From the NCBI GenBank assembly GCA_903843285.1, contig CAIMPC010000022.1, forward strand, positions 1 through 38,778: a DNA stretch of 38,778 bases, written 5' to 3'. This document shows, in pieces, positions 33,565-38,778 of this stretch; position 1 is the stretch's first letter, and each line of letters begins with the position of its first letter. The stretch comes from Candidatus Omnitrophota bacterium (lineage in GTDB: Bacteria > Omnitrophota > Gorgyraeia > 2-01-FULL-45-10). The notes beneath the pieces are model-generated. The model did no database searches. It was not told the DNA's origin and was given only the letters and a program-made list of their open reading frames with translations. Both the position numbers and the translations under genes were made by a program.

Positions 33565-36500
33565 TTACGCCGCTGTCGCCACCGCCTCCATAGTTCGTAT
33601 ATAATCCCCGATCTCTTTGTAAACCCGGTGTATTCTCAGCGGTACTTGTAGGAACGCGCGCAACTGATCCAGTGTCTTTATTTCCTTCGCTCCATCGGCA
33701 ACCTTTCTGAGTAGGTCCTGAATATTTGATAGGGTTTCTGAGGGGTCAGCCCCATTCTCCAGCCCGTAACAATGCGCGATATTTCTACCCAGGATCAGTC
33801 GCACCATAACATCGGGCGGAATTCCTTTTTCCTCATTAGTATCCGAATAGGCATCGGGGATAATTATTGCATTGCCCACATCTTTACAAAATCTATTTGC
33901 CGCATCTAAAAGCTGCAGACCACCATCCTGCTGAGGTGCATATATAACAATGTGTCCCTTAGTTCCCGAAGGAGCTTTTTCTATATCGGTACTCAATTGA
34001 TCGTTGGCTAACCGCACGGCCTGTTCTAAGCTATTTTCAGTATCGGTTTTATCGGCATATACATAGAAAGGTATTATCTGTCTGGTGTCAGGCTCCGAAC
34101 CTCCGGTGCCGTCAAATCTCGATATTCTGCCAACTCCATTACTTGCCAGATTCTTACTTATTGCATTAGACAACCATCTGTTTCTATCTTCGTGATTCTT
34201 AAAGCTGCTTGGTAACGCCACAACAATTTTAACGATATCGGTCTTATTGGGTACATCAGCGCGTGCTTTTATTAATGTTGCTTTGCGCGATTCAAGAGCT
34301 ATTTCTGAAGATGTTTCCGTATCTTCAGAAATAGCCGCCTTTTCTGGGGATGTGGTGAGCGCTTTTTCATTTTCACTTATTTTTTCAAACGCTTTTTCAT
34401 AAGCCAGTGCGGAGGATTTCCATGCGGCCGCGGCATGTAAGCCCTCTATCGCCGTAGCATACGATATTACCCAGAAGCCATCGTGCGGTCTAAGACTGTC
34501 ATGTAATCCCATTGCTTCGGCTATTGAGCTTAGCCCTGTTCTGCCGGCATCTACTGCATCACCAAGACCTCCATTGACAACATCGGCAACTGCATCCTCA
34601 GGAAACCCACAGAATAGCCCTACAATATGTGAATTGGAGTTGATTACAAGTTTCATTAAGGCATCTATCCTATCATCTGATAGTTCCTCGCCTTCCATCG
34701 GCAGAATATTAGCATTGTCTATGTCTTTTAAGGCAACTCTCAGCAATTCTCTATTATTATTAATTATGTCTCTTACCAGTGAACGTCTGTAAATAAATGA
34801 TCGATATACCGTCTTTCCTTCCCAAACGTGCGATCTTTCTGCAGAGACCTTGACCAAGCCGAGTTTTTGTAAAGAGTTTCGCAGAATCTCCGACTCGTGT
34901 TGATTTTGTTTTTGCATAGCTATAAGTGCCGCCGGTTTTTTACCACCTATAACGGCTATGACATCCTTAACCTCTACCAAATCAACGATTTCTCTTAAAA
35001 AAGTCTCAAGCTCATTGATTGTTATATTCGAATTTACTATATTATCAACGTCACCTTCATTTATTTCAGTAGACTCATTCAGTATAGATCTAACAAGATC
35101 GCTATCGGCCTTTAACCGTGTGGCCATCTCTTGCATAATATACTCATTTTTCGTTCGACGCGACGTTTTCCGGAGCATATCACTTTGAAGCGCCTCTGTA
35201 AGCATCTGCAATTCAGGCGCAGGCGTCGTGCCGCTCATAGCGCTGTCAATGGACGTCCTTTTTGGTGGCATACTTGGCGCTGTCACTATAACCGGTGCCA
35301 TATTTGCAATTCCTGCAGTCGCAGGCATGGGAATCTCACTAGTATCATAGCTCTCTATTGAGCTGGATATTTTTTTAACAGTTGTCATCCTGTTAAGCTT
35401 AAAGTTAAAATAGAAATGAGTAATTGAAGCGATTATAAGGGCTGCATAAAAGTATTGCGCTAGCAGATGATATGTTATTGCGGTGAGTAAATTTAATGCC
35501 GTGATAATACCTGCATCTTTCGCCGGAGGCGAACGGTTATCTCCCCATTTGACAAAGTGGCCGAGATAAAATACTATAGCTCCCAGTGACAATATAGATA
35601 CACCGGCGAAACCGGCTATCTCTAATGATCTACTAATACCCACAGCCCACAAACCTTGCTCGATCACCACCTGCGCTCCTATTAGCGCTGCCCCCTTTAG
35701 TCCAAACCATTCCAGAAGACTTCGCAATAACGGCAGTTGCCCACCACGTGCCTCAGGCGTAGAGGCTCCTGCGGTCTTGTTCAATTCTGTATATGGTAAT
35801 AATCCTCCTCCATCATTTTCACTCCTTAGATTTGTATAATCCCCTAAGATACCCCCTTTTCCGCGTGCAGTAAATCCTGCCTGCGCCGCTAATCTCGCCT
35901 GCTTGATCGCTTCAAAGTCCTTAGCAAGTTCTGCGCGCTTATCTTTGTAAGATTCGAATCCGGCTTCTAAGCTTGCATCGATCTCCTTCAAGATCGGGAT
36001 GCGTAAATTTAATTCTTCTTCTGATAATCTCCCCCGCTCTATCGTCTCAAGGTCCATAGCAAGTTTTTCGCTCAAATAAGCTTTGGCCACATTCTTCACG
36101 GATCCAATTTTTAACCTTTTATTAATCTCATCTAAGCCCTGTTTGCGTGAATTTACATCAATGATTTTTGTATTTATTATGTCATTCAAAAATAAATTTA
36201 GCCGCCCAAAAAATAGATCCAGCGAGGTGTTTCGCATGACTACTTCGGGCTTCTGCGACAACCAACTCATCATCGGAAAATCTGCCGGTAAAAAGCCACT
36301 CATAGCCTCCATCCACAGCTTTAAATGTTTCTGTCTGCGACTAAGATCGTCTATCCTTTTCAATTCATGGTTCAGTCTTTTAAGCGATTCCACTATTTCA
36401 GATCTACTACTCTCGAGCATCCTGATTTGCGCATTAAGCTCATACTCGATTGCTTTTGTTCTTTCTGCATCATTATAGTATTGCACCGACCTATTCGGGT

Positions 36501-38778
36501 CATTCAGCTTACCTATACGCGTATCCACATTTTTTAATGATACCCCTGATATCTTCGCTAAATCACCACTGACAATGTCTTTTAAGTCATTCACATTCTT
36601 GTCTACTATAGACAACCTGTATTGCTTTATCCTGTCAACGATCAGTGCCGGAGAAGAAATCGCTCCGGATAGAATAGATATAAATGAGTTTATAAAACTG
36701 TTATACATAAATTCAAATAGGCCTGTAAAAAATGGGACAATATCTAATATCCCCTTCGCAAGCGGTAAGAAAATGGCAGTTACGGTAATAGTAGCTACAG
36801 GCATCCCAATCCACCATAAGAATATCTCACTCAGTCTGGGGCTTATACACATGCTTACCATAACAAATCCGGTAATGACAGATAAAGCTATTAGCATTAG
36901 CGCTACATTTGAAGCTGTATCCGCGGCGGATTCATCACTAATTCTTTCACTATGTTTAATAGATTGCGCATTATTAGTTGCCGCGCCAGAGATCGTCTCT
37001 AATCCGACATCTGGTGAATTGATATATCCATTAAGCTCGCTCATGAGCCTCGTAAAATCACTTAAATCATACTTATCCCTATTATCTGATATAAAACCCT
37101 TAATCTTATCTTTTACCGAATTGCCAAGAACGCTACCAGTCGAATTTTGGAAGTCAAAAACACGCATAAGTCGTAATATAAAAGCGTACTTAATCCTATT
37201 CATAGTTTCCTGTTCCGACAATATTGCCGATCCTGCATTAACTCTAATGGTTTCCCTTAGATAATTTAATAGGTCTTTTCTATCAGCGTTACTTAGCTTA
37301 GAGACTAATAATTCGATCACTTGCGGCACCGTTATATTCTTTTTTTGTGCGATGTTAATAACAATGAAATTTATTACCGCGGTCGGAATAGCAACTCTTT
37401 CCACGTATTGTATAAATTTTGCCTCGTAATCACCTGCCTTAGGTTCGAGTGAATATGCATATAGTGAAATTATGTCCCCGTCTTCAGACATTTTGTCTAA
37501 TATTCTCTGGTGTGCATAGCTAATACCTGAGGTGCTATCCTTTGGCGCATAATACTTTGAGACCTTTGCCGCTTCTTGGTGCGTGAGCCCATCAATCTTC
37601 TCGGAATATTCATGATCTATAGCTTCGGCGATGAATAGAGGCGAAGCGCCGACAGACTGCCACGCTGTAGCTTCGTCTCGATAAAGTTTTTCTGTGACGT
37701 AAAGTATTATCTTCTTCGCGACCTTGTCCTCTACGCAGATAATCGGTATCTGATCTACTATGTTAACTGCCCCCTTGCAATTAGGAATACCTAACATATC
37801 GTCATCATTCGTATCGCTTACCATGCGAACCTCTATGATAGCTCCGGATATTTTTTCTCTTGTGCTATCCCTTATAAAGCGTATAGCATTAACATAGTTT
37901 ATGGCTTGCCTTATAACTTTATCATCATTAGATACAGCGTGATAACCATGTTTTCTTATATACTCCATTGCGTAAGTTACATCGTTCTGGAATATTCCCG
38001 GCGTATGCATCGTAGCGGGTTGAGGATTATTTCCTGGGAGAATTCCGGCAATCATTTCAGCCCCTGGGGCAACCGAAATTGCTGATGATGCTGATAATGA
38101 ACCCGTAGAAAATACGGTCGTAACGATTCTTGTCTGGTTAAAGACACTGAAAAGATCACCAGCATTTGACACCACAACAGGCTTACCGTTAATCTCCAGC
38201 ACTTCTACCGATTTATCGGGATTTACGTCTACTACGCGACAGCCAAGCTGACCATTCGTTACTTCAAATATTATGCGCTTACCATTACTTAGATTTACCG
38301 CAACGCTCCTACCCGTCCTTAAGACCTCGGCGTAAGCCGCAACGCCCACCGAGTCTAATTCCGCTTCACTCCCACCCAAATCCCTCCCTAACATATTCCA
38401 CGGGCTCGGAACCTGCATGGTAGAAAAAGCTGTTTTTATCTGCGCAATAAATACGGGCGCACCGCCTGATAGTATATTAAAATAGGGGCACTGGTATCCG
38501 TTGGAGCTGTTAAAAGTAGGCATGATCGATATATATGAGATGCCATTCTCCTTTAATTTCTCACACAGGTTTTCTGTGTGAAATCCACCGGTGATGAGGA
38601 TGGATACGCGAGGTCCCTTCATATTCTTCAAAAACAGATCGTCTCTCTTGAATGAATATTCGTAGAACTTCGCTATATCTTCGCGATATTGGTCGAGGGC
38701 TGCGCTATTGGACTGCTGAGAAACATATACCAGGTCATCCTGAAGCGCTCCTGTTACTCTGTCATTCTGAGGCACTCC
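33565..38778 (-). CDS. Giant multi-domain membrane protein, C-terminal part (gene runs off the right edge)
   Basis: At least 1736 residues; the frame is open to the window edge, so the true start lies outside. I cannot name a family. Near residue 60 is ILITGGFHTENLCEKL followed by YISIMPTF, a segment I associate with giant Omnitrophota proteins. Near 388 is AEAIDHEYSEKIDGLTHQEA, with a possible metal-binding HE. Hydrophobic helices lie at about 625-645, 652-692, 1028-1075 and 1090-1123. A long charged helical, probably coiled-coil region is about 760-960. The C-terminal 600 residues look soluble, mixed alpha/beta, with VVALPSSFKNHEDRNRW and IVIYAPQQDGGLQLL near the end. It appears to be a membrane protein with large soluble parts; the function is unknown. 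It ends 75 bp before gpsA. Confidence 0.8.
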   Translation of the reverse strand, partial: GVPQNDRVTGALQDDLVYVSQQSNSAALDQYREDIAKFYEYSFKRDDLFLKNMKGPRVSILITGGFHTENLCEKLKENGISYISIMPTFNSSNGYQCPYFNILSGGAPVFIAQIKTAFSTMQVPSPWNMLGRDLGGSEAELDSVGVAAYAEVLRTGRSVAVNLSNGKRIIFEVTNGQLGCRVVDVNPDKSVEVLEINGKPVVVSNAGDLFSVFNQTRIVTTVFSTGSLSASSAISVAPGAEMIAGILPGNNPQPATMHTPGIFQNDVTYAMEYIRKHGYHAVSNDDKVIRQAINYVNAIRFIRDSTREKISGAIIEVRMVSDTNDDDMLGIPNCKGAVNIVDQIPIICVEDKVAKKIILYVTEKLYRDEATAWQSVGASPLFIAEAIDHEYSEKIDGLTHQEAAKVSKYYAPKDSTSGISYAHQRILDKMSEDGDIISLYAYSLEPKAGDYEAKFIQYVERVAIPTAVINFIVINIAQKKNITVPQVIELLVSKLSNADRKDLLNYLRETIRVNAGSAILSEQETMNRIKYAFILRLMRVFDFQNSTGSVLGNSVKDKIKGFISDNRDKYDLSDFTRLMSELNGYINSPDVGLETISGAATNNAQSIKHSERISDESAADTASNVALMLIALSVITGFVMVSMCISPRLSEIFLWWIGMPVATITVTAIFLPLAKGILDIVPFFTGLFEFMYNSFINSFISILSGAISSPALIVDRIKQYRLSIVDKNVNDLKDIVSGDLAKISGVSLKNVDTRIGKLNDPNRSVQYYNDAERTKAIEYELNAQIRMLESSRSEIVESLKRLNHELKRIDDLSRRQKHLKLWMEAMSGFLPADFPMMSWLSQKPEVVMRNTSLDLFFGRLNLFLNDIINTKIIDVNSRKQGLDEINKRLKIGSVKNVAKAYLSEKLAMDLETIERGRLSEEELNLRIPILKEIDASLEAGFESYKDKRAELAKDFEAIKQARLAAQAGFTARGKGGILGDYTNLRSENDGGGLLPYTELNKTAGASTPEARGGQLPLLRSLLEWFGLKGAALIGAQVVIEQGLWAVGISRSLEIAGFAGVSILSLGAIVFYLGHFVKWGDNRSPPAKDAGIITALNLLTAITYHLLAQYFYAALIIASITHFYFNFKLNRMTTVKKISSSIESYDTSEIPMPATAGIANMAPVIVTAPSMPPKRTSIDSAMSGTTPAPELQMLTEALQSDMLRKTSRRTKNEYIMQEMATRLKADSDLVRSILNESTEINEGDVDNIVNSNITINELETFLREIVDLVEVKDVIAVIGGKKPAALIAMQKQNQHESEILRNSLQKLGLVKVSAERSHVWEGKTVYRSFIYRRSLVRDIINNNRELLRVALKDIDNANILPMEGEELSDDRIDALMKLVINSNSHIVGLFCGFPEDAVADVVNGGLGDAVDAGRTGLSSIAEAMGLHDSLRPHDGFWVISYATAIEGLHAAAAWKSSALAYEKAFEKISENEKALTTSPEKAAISEDTETSSEIALESRKATLIKARADVPNKTDIVKIVVALPSSFKNHEDRNRWLSNAISKNLASNGVGRISRFDGTGGSEPDTRQIIPFYVYADKTDTENSLEQAVRLANDQLSTDIEKAPSGTKGHIVIYAPQQDGGLQLLDAANRFCKDVGNAIIIPDAYSDTNEEKGIPPDVMVRLILGRNIAHCYGLENGADPSETLSNIQDLLRKVADGAKEIKTLDQLRAFLQVPLRIHRVYKEIGDYIRTMEAVATAA

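Noticed and set aside
36083..37264. Long plus-strand frames opposite the giant protein gene
   Set aside because: They mirror the codon pattern of the minus-strand gene and show no protein family features.
1..38778. CRISPR arrays, prophage or defence-system genes
   Set aside because: I looked for regularly spaced repeats, cas-type proteins, integrase and restriction motifs and found none; only the left 2 kb is accessory-like.

Overview
The window reads as a 38.8-kb stretch of a bacterial chromosome, about 43-47% GC by eye. Every gene I can support lies on the minus strand. The gene set suggests a member of Candidatus Omnitrophota or a close PVC-side relative, and the assignment is an inference. 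It rests on the very large, partly membrane-bound protein at the right edge, which carries an 'ITGGFHTEN...SYISIMP' segment that I associate with giant Omnitrophota proteins. It also rests on the archaeal-type phosphoglycerate mutase inside a threonine cluster and on several small conserved unknowns. No marker in the window proves it.

Left edge (1-2088) is the accessory part. It holds an IS110-family element (546-1659) whose transposase gene is split by about 72 bp that read as the 3' half of a 5S rRNA gene. The element has its own promoter and a hairpin that could hide its ribosome-binding site. Next to it are a hairpin-rich non-coding block (about 229-402) and a remnant of a REP-associated/IS200-like transposase (1752-1915). 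From 2089 to 7116 a clean sigma-70 promoter drives rpsU (S21), then an M16 peptidase, a patatin-like lipase, a DUF1844 protein and RmuC. An NYN-domain nuclease gene lies upstream of that promoter.

From 7578 to 15142 a unit begins with a promoter and a structured leader that can fold as an H-type pseudoknot. It continues with a two-ACT-domain protein, glycogen phosphorylase, a conserved unknown, a nucleotidyltransferase-fold protein lacking its catalytic Asp pair, a TPM-domain protein, LemA, a REC-GGDEF-MshEN regulator and a small membrane protein. From 15194 to 17566 a short operon encodes a Cys-rich protein, a secreted unknown, an HMGL-type aldolase and a KDPG-type aldolase.

From 17653 to about 32420 lies a tightly packed biosynthetic run. 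In transcription order it is tRNA-Pro(GGG), hom, thrC, apgM-like, lysC, cimA, a second two-ACT protein, valS, a small secreted protein, nadC, uvrB, birA and coaX. It covers aspartate to homoserine to threonine, citramalate entry to isoleucine, valyl-tRNA charging and the NAD, biotin and CoA cofactors. No classical thrB kinase is visible; the apgM-like gene sits where one is expected. Upstream are gpsA, with its own promoter and terminator, and the 3' part of the giant protein gene, which runs off the right edge.
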